Source: Sipunculus nudus (taxonomy: Eukaryota > Annelida > Sipuncula > Golfingiida > Sipunculidae). From it: 64,000 nt of DNA. Positions 35,085 to 46,239 of this stretch are shown one piece after another. The notes beneath the pieces are model-generated. The model was not told where the DNA came from. It saw nothing but the letters and a program-made list of their open reading frames with translations, and searched no databases. Position 1 is the first letter of the stretch. Every line of letters begins with the position of its first letter. The stretch is from the NCBI GenBank assembly GCA_026874595.1, contig CM049306.1:27273519-27337518 (forward strand). The letters run 5' to 3'. The position numbers were made by a program, and so were the translations under genes.

Positions 35085-37600
35085 CTAGATTTATTCAAAG
35101 TCGGAGCATACAAAACAAGTATTAAAACATTAGTACTAATGCCCACGAAAATAAAATTAAATCAGTGTTTAACATATATAGGTAAAAGTTAAATAATACT
35201 TAAATAATACAATGTAAATGGTTAAGATGACAATGATCGTGAATGTATAAGCAAGTACAGAAACATACAGTGAATATCATGATGAAGAGTAAGTCCTGGT
35301 ATTTTTGCACAGAATACATTTACATGTCGGACCATCCGAATTGTTCAGGTATATCTTAAATTTTGTTAAACTGTCAGCGGATTTGTATCTACTTTCTAGT
35401 TCATTCCAGAGTTTGCTACCAAAGTATTAAAGAGAATCTTTGCCATATTTCTAAGTGCGGAACCTTCGCAAAGAGAGTGGAAATCAGTTTCTTGATTGGT
35501 TACTTGAAAATGTAATCATAATAGTACCATGTTTGAAGACATCTCGTGTACAACTTTATACACCGATATCAGAAAGTTTCTTAATCTCTGGACATATAAA
35601 GCTGACATATAGCTTTTGATAACAAAACTGATTCACTTGTATTTAAATCCTGATAAACAAAAAGAAAACCTCTAATCTGTAATTTCTCCATTTTTTGTTT
35701 CTTGCACCACAGAAGGGCCATATAAGTGGACAATATGAAAAATGACAAAATAAAATCTATAAAATGCACGTACATCCCTCAAGGTCTAATTATCTAGCTA
35801 AAAATACAGGACATTTAATTGTCTACCGACCTCTGCACATAGGCCTGTATCCTTAATGGGAGAGTTATAACTAAAATCTTTGTCAAACGTAATACCAAGC
35901 AGTTTTATCGAATGTTCACATTTCATACTAACTGCTTTGTTATCAGCTAATATTATAATATAATATTAAGAAATTCAATATCACATTTGCCCAACACAAA
36001 TGCTTAAAATTTTTCAGGATTTGTTAGCATATGACTCATCTTCAAGAATCTTATTAAGTTCTTCTGGTGATTTAGTGTAATAACACAAAGTGTTATCATC
36101 AGCATAATTGTAAATGACAGCTCTTTCACCAAGAAAATATCATTCATAAATATATCAAAGGGAATAGGTCCTAGTATGGACCCTTGTGATATGCCTTTAA
36201 CAAAATCCATCCAGGTCACCATTATTAATCTTTCGTCTCCTTTCAGAGAGAAAGCTACGTATCATCATGACTGCTTTGTCTGACCATTTATAGGCATTAA
36301 GTTTTGCTATTAGAAGAGCATGGTGGCGTTGCATCGAAAGCCTATGATAGATCCATAAGGACGAATCCCACCAGATGGCCCTAATCCAAAGCTGAACGCA
36401 AGTCCTCCACCAATTTCATCAGGACATGTTCACAAGAAAACCCCTGACGAAAAGCTGCAAGGCTATCATGACAAATATGATTAAAGTAGCATGATATTTG
36501 TTCGGCCAGTACATTTTTATAAATATTTTAGACATTAAAGGTAAGATGCCTTCTGGCCTTTAATTACCAATAGTAAGTCTATCCTCATTTTTGTAAACAG
36601 TTGTGACAACTTCGCTTTTAAACATGTTTAGAAATATAATTTTTCAATGAACTGATTTATGATTTACTTATACCGGAACTGATAATGCAGAAGCACCAAG
36701 CTTAAAAAGATTTTGTTGAAATTATATCCTGTAGCTTTTCCGCTATTTAGTCGTGATAATAATAAGTTCTATTCTTTTTGGTATTACATTTGAGAAAAGG
36801 AAATTATAAGAGATATTTTCTGTTGTCATATGTTTATGTATGTTTAAGACACTTTCATGAGATTCTTACTTTGATAACTATCACTTAAACTTTAGTTCCT
36901 GGCCTAATAGAACTGTCAGGTCACAAATTTGCAGCAATGTTGATATAATAATCATTAAATAACTGACCTACTTCTGATGTATCATTAATAATTTTACCAT
37001 CATAACACGAAATAACAGATTGTTTAAGTAGTCCTTTATTAGAGAGAAACGGTTTTATTGTTGTCCAAAAGTTTTGATAGTTGGGTCCACCACTACACTG
37101 TTCTTTGAAGTGACATTTCATCGCATTACGCCATAGTGTGGAACAGTGGTCACGTTGCTTTCGAAATTGAATTCTAGTTTTTTGTTTGATCGATGACTGA
37201 GATCTTCCGCAGGTGGGATTTCTTCCTAAGTTTCCTTTTCAATTCAGCATCCACATAGGGAGCTTGGTTTAACCTCTGCGCCTTTGTTAAACAGGTGCGT
37301 GTTCATCTATGATTGAACCAATGAGTTTAGACAGACATCAGTACGAATCATTTTGGTCATCAAATATTTCTCAACATATGGTATATATTCAAGTTCCTTT
37401 TAAAATGTCTCCTTTGAGAAATGTTTGTAGCTTCAGTATGTCTAATAAGAACTTTTCATGTACAGAATTACCCTTAGATCTTTAATATTTACACAGAGGT
37501 AGCCAAAAATCACAAATTCTTTTTCAAAAGGTGTAGGTGACTGATTTAATGACATATGTGATACCTGACCTCGTGCTTTTCAAATTCCATATGAACTAAA
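35085..37600 (-). mobile_element. Decayed non-LTR retrotransposon (LINE)
   Basis: Minus-strand remnant. In sense order: an endonuclease-like fragment with FEKEFVIFG near 37530; KAQRLNQAPYVD and KLRKKSHLRK (near 37290-37220); NFWTTIKPFLS and IINDTSEVGQLFNDYY (37121-36921); QGSILGP (near 36190); and a YADD catalytic block at 36106-36095. Frames change repeatedly. The 3' end near 35085 is a gaataaatctag tail. It is of Jockey/CR1-like character by motif spacing, but the clade is not settled. No intact open frame remains. Confidence 0.85.
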
Positions 37601-38729
37601 AAAAATAAATAAAACCTTTAATATCTGGGTACGGATAAAATATAGTGTGCACAATGCCCCCCCCCCCCCCCTATTTTTGCAACAATGAACACAGAACTAT
37701 TTATATTTCTTTATATAAAGGACATCCCGAGTTATAAGAATAAACGTTTTAATCAAAATATAGAAATACTAATCAAAATGGCCCTAAATATAAATATTGG
37801 AGTACATGGTCATCTGACCTATCGTTCTTGTCCCGCGGGTATGACAGGTTGTCTAGCGGTTATTTTGATACAGGGCGGCCAGCGTATATTGGCTTAAGTG
37901 GAAGGTGGTAAAGCTAAAGCGGGAACTGGCGTGCCATTTCTATTCCTATACGACAAAAATATTTATGCATCTCATTCATGTATACATGTCATTATAGTCA
38001 CATGTAACTTTTCACATATCCAGTCGATGCTCGTAAAATCTATGTGCAATTTTTTCTGATAAATTATGCTTTAATATTTCTATACACTTGAGTTTTGCCT
38101 TTCTTCTATATGCGCCAGGTTGCTGACATGAAAATGAATCCCAAAACATGGTGCGACGGAATTTTTAACAGGACATTGTATGCCATTAGAATTTTCCTGC
38201 TGAGATGAACATTGTGCGTTAATTAAAACAACTTAGCTAGTTTCGCTAAAGAAACACTGGGTATTCAAAATTATAGAAACTTACCTGTGACTGAATTTAA
38301 AGAACTGATATTTTAGTGAAGCTGAACTTTCCGTTGAGTGCCACAAACCCCTGCAAATGCCTAATGTGAACGCAGCTAAAGGTGGGCAGCGAAAATCCTG
38401 AGTGATCGAGGCAAGGGTTTTGTTTCTCAAGAAAAGGTCAGCCGTCAACCTGAAAACAGTCAATGAACCAGAACAAAAGCAGGACCTGGGAGTAAAAGGC
38501 AGCGTGGGTCGCACAAAAGGAATCAAACAAAAGGACGTGAAACTAAACAATCCAAAACTCGTTTCGCTCGTGCTCAAATTTAGTCGTGTCCACTGTTCAC
38601 TGTGCTGTGAACGAGATGAGAATTTCAGGCCAGAATTGTCTAATATTTTGGTTGCCGATCGTGAGGTGGGGGGAGGGGGGCGGATTTTTAAGGGGCCTAT
38701 TCCCATATCTGACGACCATTAATTAAAGA
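37600..38729. other. No supported gene
   Basis: Contains a C run (37658-37671) and a slightly GC-richer piece (38280-38700). That piece is open on both strands (about 100-140 codons), so the frames are probably composition-driven. No splice or domain evidence was found. Confidence 0.4.
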
Positions 38730-39080
38730 TTATTCCTTGGACCTTATACAAAATATAAGCCACCTTCATATCCACGTGTTTATAACAAAATAGCAGTTGG
38801 CCAAATACGTCAAACAGGACATCTGACCATACATTTGGGGACAAACAGACGAACCAGTGTTTTACGAATGAACAAAAGATTTTTTTAAATATTCTCAGAA
38901 ACAATAACAAGCGACTTTTAACTTCCGTACGTATAAAGTCAACCACTTTTAGTTACATGTTTCATTCTGTTAGTCAACATTGGCGTATGTACCGTGTTTA
39001 CAAACAGCTTGTAGATCAACAAATTAAGGTCATACATTCGTCACAGGGGCATTTTTAAGAATCTTTCTTAGATGGAATTA
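38730..39080 (+). repeat. Dispersed repeat family E, copy 3
   Basis: Shares the tatccacgtgtttataaca, acaaacagacgaaccag, ttagttacatgttt...gtcaacattg and tgtagatcaacaa blocks with copies 1 and 2. Confidence 0.6.
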
Positions 39081-39550
39081 CCAAAAGTTCATTAATATGT
39101 ACGTATTATAAGCTATTATAAGCCAGAAATCACATGAATTATACATATTAGACAAGTGAATACCTTACTTTAAACAGTCAACTAATTCTGCTGTATGTTT
39201 AAGTACCATTCAATAATGTCATAAATTCGAACATGTGTAAGTCGATGTCAATTTTGAAAAAAAAACCATGAATCTTAAATATCAGCTTAAATACCCAGCA
39301 ATGAATAGTAAATCTATAGAAGGAACAACTGTATATTCTGCGTCAGTTCTGTAGCCTTGTACCCAGCTTATAATTATTGCGTATAGGTAAAAATGTACAT
39401 TTCCTAACGAAACAGGAGCAGGAGACTATCTTAAATATTAACTGTGAACTATAGCTCTTCAATCGTCCTGAATGCAGCGGTCATGTCTTTATTATCACAT
39501 GGATATGTTCTCCACACAATTCAATTTAATAAGGCCAATGAAAATGATTT
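39081..39550. other. Non-coding, nothing recognised
   Basis: AT-rich spacer between repeat family E and the large family A array. Confidence 0.4.
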
Positions 39551-39552
39551 TT

Positions 39553-42500
39553 AGCTCAGCTGACTGAAAGTCATCTGAGCTATAGCGATCACTCTTTGTC
39601 CGTCGTCCGTCTGTCCGTCTGTCTGTCTGTCTGTCCGTCTGTCCGTTAACCAGACACAAATCGTAACCGCTAGAACTGGAATCTTCTTACTTGACATCCT
39701 GGGAGGTCCATGAAAAATCTCCTTGGAAACCAGAAATTAGGTCTCTGTTACCCATATCCTTCGAGCTATGGGGCCCCAAAGTACCCCCCAGAAAAGTCCA
39801 AAATTTCATACAAAAACTTCAATATCTCATTAACTACTTGACTGATGGTCATGATTTTTGGCATACATATTGATCATGAGAGGTTCCATCATTTCCTGAA
39901 GACTGGTGGCGCCACCTGTATTTTTCGATTTTTTACGATTTTTTTTCTCTATTTTTGGGACCTTTAAAAATGTGAACATCTGTTAACAAGGCACAAATCG
40001 TAATGACTGGACTTAGAATCTTCATTCTCGACACACTGAGAGACCTATGAAAAGTCTCCATGGAAACCAGAAATTAGGTCTCTGTTACCCATATTCTTCG
40101 AGCTATGGGGCCCCAAACTACCCCCCAGAAAAGTAAAAAATTTCAAACAAAAACTTTAATATCTCATTTAATACTTGACTGATGGTCATGATTTTTGTCA
40201 TACATATTGATCATGAGATGTTCCATCACTTCCTGCAGACTGGTGGCGCCACCTGTATCGTTCAATTTTTTACGAATTTTTTTCTCTATTTTTGAGACCT
40301 TTCAAAATGTAAACATCTGTTAACAAGGCACAAATCGTAAAGACTGGACCTAGAATCTTCATTCTTGACACACTGAGAGACCTATAAAAAGTCTCCATGG
40401 AAACTAGAAATTAGGTCTCTGTTACCCATATTCTTCGAGCTATGGAGCCCCAAAGTACCCCCAAGAAAAGTAAAATATTTCATACAAAAACTTCAATATC
40501 TCATTAACTACTTGACTGATGGTCATGATTTGTGGCATAACTATTGATCATGAGATGTGTCATCACTTCCTGCAGACTGGTGGTGCCACCTTTATTGTTC
40601 GATTTTTTACGATTTTTTCCTCTATTTTTGAGACCTTTAAGGATGCTGTCATCTGTTAGCATGGCACAAATCGTAACGACTGGACCTAGAATCTTCATTC
40701 TTGACACACTGAGAGGTCCATGAAAAATATCCTTGGAAACCAGATATTAGGTCTCTGTAAACCATATCCTTCGAGCTATGGGGCCCCAAAGTACCCCCCC
40801 CCCCCCCCGAGTAGTCAAAAATTTCATACAAAAACTTCAATATCTCAATAACTACATCACTGATGGTCATGAATTTTGGCATACATATTGATTATGAAAT
40901 GTTCCATCAGTTCCTGCAGACTTGTGGCGCCACCTGTATTGTTTGACTTTTTACGATTTTTTCCTCTATTTTTGAGACCTTTAAGGATGCTGTCATCTGT
41001 TAACGTGGCACAAATCATAACGACTGGACCTAGAATCTTCATTCTCAACACACTGAGAGACCTATGAAAAGTCTCCATGGAAACCAAAATTAGGTCTCTG
41101 TTACCCATATTCTTCGAGCTATGGAGCCCTAAAGTACCCCCAAGAAAAGTAAAAAATTTCATACAAAAACTTCAATATCTCATTAACTACTTGAATGATG
41201 GTCATGATTTGTGGCATAACTATTGATCATGAGATGTGTCATCTGTTCCTGCAGACTGGTGGCGCCACCTGTATCGTTCGATTTTTTACGATTTTTTCCT
41301 CTATTTTTGAGACCTTTAAGGATGCTGTCATCTGTTAGCATGGCACAAATAGTAACGACTGGACCTAGAATCTTCATTCTCAACACACTAGAAGACCTAT
41401 GAAAAGTCTCCATGGAAACCAGAAATTAGGTCTCTGTTACCCATATCCTTCGAGCTATGGGGCCCCAAAGTACCCCCCCCCCCCCAGAGAAGTAAAAAAT
41501 TTCATACAAAAACTTCAATATCTTAATAACTACATCACTGATGGTCATGATTTTTGGCATACATATTGATTATGAGATGTTCCATCAGTTCCTGCAGACT
41601 GGTGGCGCCACCTATGTTATCTATCAAGAGGGTACAAATTGCAACAACTGGACCTAGAAACTTCATTCTTGTCATGCAAGGAGGCCCATGAAGATTGCCT
41701 GTGGAAACTTGAAATTAGGTCTCTGTTACCCATATCCTTCAAGCTATAGGTCTCTGAAGTATCCCTCAGAATAATGGACAATTTGATACAAAAGCTGAAG
41801 TATCTGAACAACTAATACGGAGATCATCATGATTCTTTGCATGGATATTGACCATTAAGTGTTTTTAGCTCAGCTGACTGTAAGTCATCTGAAGTATCCC
41901 TCAGAATAATGGACAATTTGATACAAAAGCTCAAGTATCTAAACAACTATTGCAGTGATCACCATGATTCTTTGCATGGATATTGATCATGGAATGTGTC
42001 ATCAGTTTCTGCAGTATGGTGGCGCCACCTGTATTTTTTTTTATTTTTACGAATTTTTTTCTCTATTTTTGAGACCTCATAAGATGCGGTCATCTGTTAA
42101 CATGGCACAAATCGTAACAACTGGACCTAGAATCTTCTCTCTTGACATGCTGAGAGGCCCATGAAAAGTTTCCTTAAAAACTTGAAATTAGGTCTCTGTT
42201 ACCCATAACCTCTGAGCTATGGGGCTCCGAAGTACCCCCCAGAATAATGGAAAATTTGATACAAAAGTTCAAGTATCTGAACAATTATTATATTGATCAC
42301 CATGATTCTTTGCATGGATATTGATCATGAAATGTTTCATCAGTTTCTGCATTCTGGTGGCGCCACCTGTATTTTTTCAATTTTTAGCTCAGCTGACTGA
42401 AAGTCATCTGAGCTGTAGGGATCACCTTTTGTCCGTCGTCCGTCCGGCCATCCAGGCGTCTGTCTGTTAACAGGGCACAAATTGTAACCACTAGACCGGG

Positions 42501-43600
42501 AATCTTCTTACTTGAAATCCTGGGAGGTCTATGGAAATTCTCCTTTTAAACCTGAAATTAGGTCACTGTGACCTATATTCTTCGAGCTATGGGGTTCTGA
42601 AGTACCCCCCAGAATAATGCAAAATTTAATACAAAAGCTCAAGTATCTGAACAACTAATGCATTAATCACCATGATTCTTTGCATGGATATTGATCATGG
42701 AGTGTTTCATCAATTTCTGGAGATTGGTGGCGCCACCTATATTTTTATATTTTTTACGATTTTTTTTCTCTACTTTTGTGATCTTTAAACATTTGGTCAT
42801 CTGTAAACAGGGCACAAATCATAATGACTGGACCTAGAATCTTCTGTCCTCACCTCCAGGGAAGCCCATAAAAGGTCTACATGGAAACCCGAAATAAGGT
42901 CCCTGTTACCCATATTCTGTGGGCCATGGGGCTCTGAAGTACCCCCCAGAATAAAGATTTGGTCATATATTAACAGGGCACAAATCATAATGACTGGACC
43001 TAGAATCTTCTGTCCTCACCTCCAGGGAAGCCCATAAAAGGTCTACATGGAAACCCGAAATAAGGTCCCTGTTACCCATATCCTTCATGCTCTGGGGCTC
43101 CGAAGTACTCCCCAGAATAAAAATTTGGTCATCTGTTAACAGAGCACAAATTATAATGACTTGACCTAGAATCTCCTTTCTTGATATGCTGGGAGGCCCC
43201 TGAAAAGTCTCCTTGTGCACCTGAAATTACATCTCTGTTACCCATATCCTTCATCCTATGCGGCTTTGAAATACCCCCCAGAATAAACATTTGGATTTAT
43301 TAACAGGGCACAAATCATAATAACTGGACCTAGAATTTTATTTTTTGACATGCTGGGAGACCCCTGAAAAGTCATCTTGTAAACCTTGAAAACAGGTGTC
43401 TGTTACCCATATCCTTCATGCTACAGAGCTCCATAGTACCCCAATGAATATTGGATGATTTTATACAAAAGGTCAAGTTTGGAAAAAGTATTTCATTCAA
43501 ATTTGACATTCAGATGATAAAATTATTTTTGTCAATGTCTTCCTGGTCAGCTGAGCGTCATGACCCCTGGGTCACTTGTTTAATTTCCAAGGATACCTGG
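39553..43600 (+). repeat. Hairpin family A, large tandem array
   Basis: About nine units with a period of roughly 337 bp, marked by ggtggcgccacctg at 39905, 40242, 40579, 40923, 41258, 41601, 42018, 42356 and 42725. The left end is a palindrome, AGCTCAGCTGACTGAA then AGTCATCTGAGCT (39555-39583), followed by a gtccgtctgtc microsatellite. Hairpin copies recur inside at about 41866 and 42384, so at least three starts are stacked. The right end reads ggtcagctgagcgtcatgac near 43550. Units contain ggacctagaatcttc, gaaattaggtctctgttac, gagctatgggg and acttcaatatctcatt blocks. There is no coding potential: the repeated short frames are unit translations. Confidence 0.85.
42790..43440 (+). repeat. 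166-bp sub-array within family A
   Basis: Here the unit is halved: aacagggcacaaatcat recurs at about 42807, 42972, 43139 and 43304 (spacing 165-167). The second half of the normal unit, from aaaatttgatac to ggtggcgcc, is missing. The first two copies are nearly identical, which points to recent local duplication. Confidence 0.75.
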
Positions 43601-44047
43601 AGTATAGAAGAGCTCTTAAATCAAAATAAAGCCTAACAAAGAACCATGCATCGTTGCTACAAATGGTACATACAGCTCAGCTACCTTAAAGTCACCTTAG
43701 ATATGATTAACTTTACAAAAGTTTTTACGTTAACGTAAAAAAATCTTAATCAAGAGGGGTCCTGGTGTAATGTCCTTGAAAACAAGAAATAAAGTCACGT
43801 TGACTTGTATTTGATCTACAGAGCAAATCATTTTGGTATTTTGAATAGGACTCTTCTTGTAGTGTTCAAGAATCCTGTAAAATATTTCACATTAAACCAT
43901 AAAACTTAAATTATGGGCATCATTTACTTCTGTCATTAACCCTTGTCAACATGTAAAATGTGAAGGGAATCCGTCTCAACCAGCTCGTCAGAAATCTCCG
44001 TGACAGTGGTGAACATTCTCTATGAATGTCTATTTTAGTACCACTGA
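43601..44047. other. Non-coding, nothing recognised
   Basis: Spacer between the family A array and the LINE insertion. A few blocks recall family A (cctggtgtaatgtccttg, aataaagtcac), but too few to extend the array. Confidence 0.4.
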
Positions 44048-44068
44048 AGTACCAACTGCAGCGTATCA
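44048..44068. repeat. Target-site duplication, left copy
   Basis: A 21-bp string starting AGTACCAACTGC is identical to 52198-52218. The two copies bound the LINE at 44069-52197 and so define its insertion. Confidence 0.9.
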
Positions 44069-44689
44069 GCAATTCATTGATAGAATAGAATAGAGTAGAA
44101 TAGAATAAGTTTATTCAAGAAAAGGCCTCAGGCCCAAAGTTCCAAAATAGAAACATTAACATAGTAATACAATATAAATATCAAATTGTCATTAGAACAA
44201 AACATGATCAAATAATACAATAAAAATATCCAATCATAAATCAGGTTATCAATCTGCCATCAATGGTTCAAGGTAAACACTTTATAAATTAATTATCCAA
44301 GGATTGTTCTCTCCTTCAAAATGAATGATTTACAAATGCTGCAGCACTATCTCACATGGTTCCTTTAAATTAAAAAGTTTAAAAAGTTTCTTTAAATTGT
44401 GTTCATTTGGTTCTAGTAAGTCAGCTCTTAAGTACTTAACCCTCAGATCTACATACATAGGAAATTCAAGCATGAATCTTCTAATACGTTAAATCCTCTA
44501 TTAAAACAATACATACAAATTCTTTCTTCTTTTGCTGTTCCCTGATGTCTGCCAGTTTCAATGGATCATTTATGATTTGAACATCGTAATTTGGCAAGTG
44601 CCTGTCTATGACCTTTGTTATATATATCACTGTTAGAAAAAAGGGTTTTCTAAAGGGTTGGAAGAGGGTTTTTTAAGTGTCCAAATACG

Positions 44690-44870
44690 AAAACCCTTTA
44701 TGGGTTTTTTTTAACAAAACCCTTTTCTATAAATGGGTTTTTCAACAAAACCCTTTTCTATAAATGGGTTTTTCAACAAAACCCTTTTCTATATGGGGTT
44801 TTTTAATAAAACCCTTTGATAAAAAATGGGTTATTTAATAAAACCCTTTTATAAAAAGGGGTTATAAAAA
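44690..44870. repeat. Subterminal AAACCCTTTT repeats
   Basis: At least five copies of an about 30-bp unit, aaaacccttttctataaatg followed by ggtttttcaac. Two are near-perfect (44716-44775) and the rest drift. Each unit is itself an imperfect palindrome (aaaccctttt / aaaagggttt), so the end of the element could fold into many hairpins. Confidence 0.85.
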
Positions 44871-45000
44871 ACCTTGAATAAAAAGGGTAATACTAAAAAT
44901 ACCGTAAATGGTATTTAAAAACATTTATTCTTGAAAAAAACTTATTATACCCTTTGCTACTTCTGGGGTACAGATAAAAGAACCTTGACACCTTGAAGGT

Positions 45001-45150
45001 TTACATTCTTCCATAAAGGCATTTTATCTGCAAAATATTTTGTAGTTGCCTGCAGGTATTTATTGCTGCCCTTTGATGCCTTGTAGTGACCTTAATGTCG
45101 GGTTCAGGAACGAGCCATTCTCGCATGTAAGCATAAAATATGGATAAAAA
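45001..45150 (-). other. Candidate terminal exon inside the 7-kb element
   Basis: A ttatttcag acceptor at 45151-45159 leads into 49 codons ending TAA at 45001-45003. AATAAA follows 72 bp later (44929-44924). The peptide (REWLVPEPDIKV, TRHQRAAINTCRQLQ) is protein-like, unlike its surroundings. No family was recognised. If real, it would be the 3' exon of an element-borne transcript. Confidence 0.3.
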
Positions 45151-45404
45151 CTGAAATAAAATTAAAATGTTTATTGAAGGGAAGTAATCATGAAAACAAC
45201 CATGAAAATGAGTGTTGAAACAGAAATAGAGCACTTATGCACAATCACAGAATTATACCAACTTTCACTGATAAATATTTTTCTAAAACATCATTTCCAA
45301 TACGATAAAGGAACATTATTCATTTACTTTTTTTTTTTTTACAAAAGTACAGATAATAAAATAAATGAAATAAAATTAAAGCATTTACATAAATTCAGTT
45401 TTGT

Positions 45405-45465
45405 TTAAGATGCTGTAGCTGTCAGAGCTGATGTAGTCTTCAAACAATCACAGTTAACAAACATT
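45405..45465 (-). other. Candidate small exon inside the 7-kb element
   Basis: A tttttacag acceptor is followed by 61 nt ending in TAA at 45405-45407. Its phase fits the candidate exon at 49599-49641 (AG + A). It is very short, so chance is a real possibility. Confidence 0.2.
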
Positions 45466-46239
45466 CTGTAAAAACTGGTATATGAAGAATATATGATGAT
45501 ATCAATGTCAGTAATTACACAATATAATATACAACATAATTCATCATGAAGTGGTATTACGCAACATCATTAATGGTTATACGCAACAGTCGTTCTAGAT
45601 CTCCTTCACATTAACCGGTGCGTGTTGTGACACGGTCTGTTGGGTTTCACCACTAGGACTGGCACCTAGCTGAAAATTGTAGTCAGACCAATGACAGCGC
45701 AGTATTGCATTGTGCATCCATGATGTGGCATTTTCCTACAATTCTACCACGTTACCTGAAAATAGAAAAAAAAAATTATAAAAGGAACAAACCATTGAAA
45801 TTGTCAACATATTTGCTCAGACCTGTTTCTCTTAGCCAGTTTGATACTTCTAAGACTGTCCAACTGACCATAGACATGAACTGTACATTGACAAACTAAG
45901 TCTCACAGCAGTCTCTAGAGCTTATTTACACTTCTTTCAACAAGCAATACAGTGCTACATAAACTGATCGTATAACATACAAGTACATATGTGCTAATTT
46001 ATATTTTGTTATTTTTTGAAAGTCACATATACATGAGAAAAAAAATTTGTAGCAGTTCTTACAAAATAATATCAATTGAAAAATAATAAAAGGCATTGTA
46101 AAAAATTATGCTTTATCATATAGTCGATGAAGGGGTAGGTGGTCGCAAGCATTAGATTTAGGCGCATGACCTTCGATAATAACAGAGGTAAAATTGTCCT
46201 ATAACTGTTCGATCTAGCATATAAAGTTGTATTGGCTAT

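Noticed and set aside
38402-38722. 106-codon plus-strand frame and 141-codon minus-strand frame over the same bases
   Set aside because: Both strands are open at once in a GC-richer patch; there is no domain, no splice evidence and poly-G at one end. Composition explains it.
40504-43220. Series of similar 60-100 codon minus-strand frames
   Set aside because: They are repeated translations of the family A tandem unit, not separate genes.
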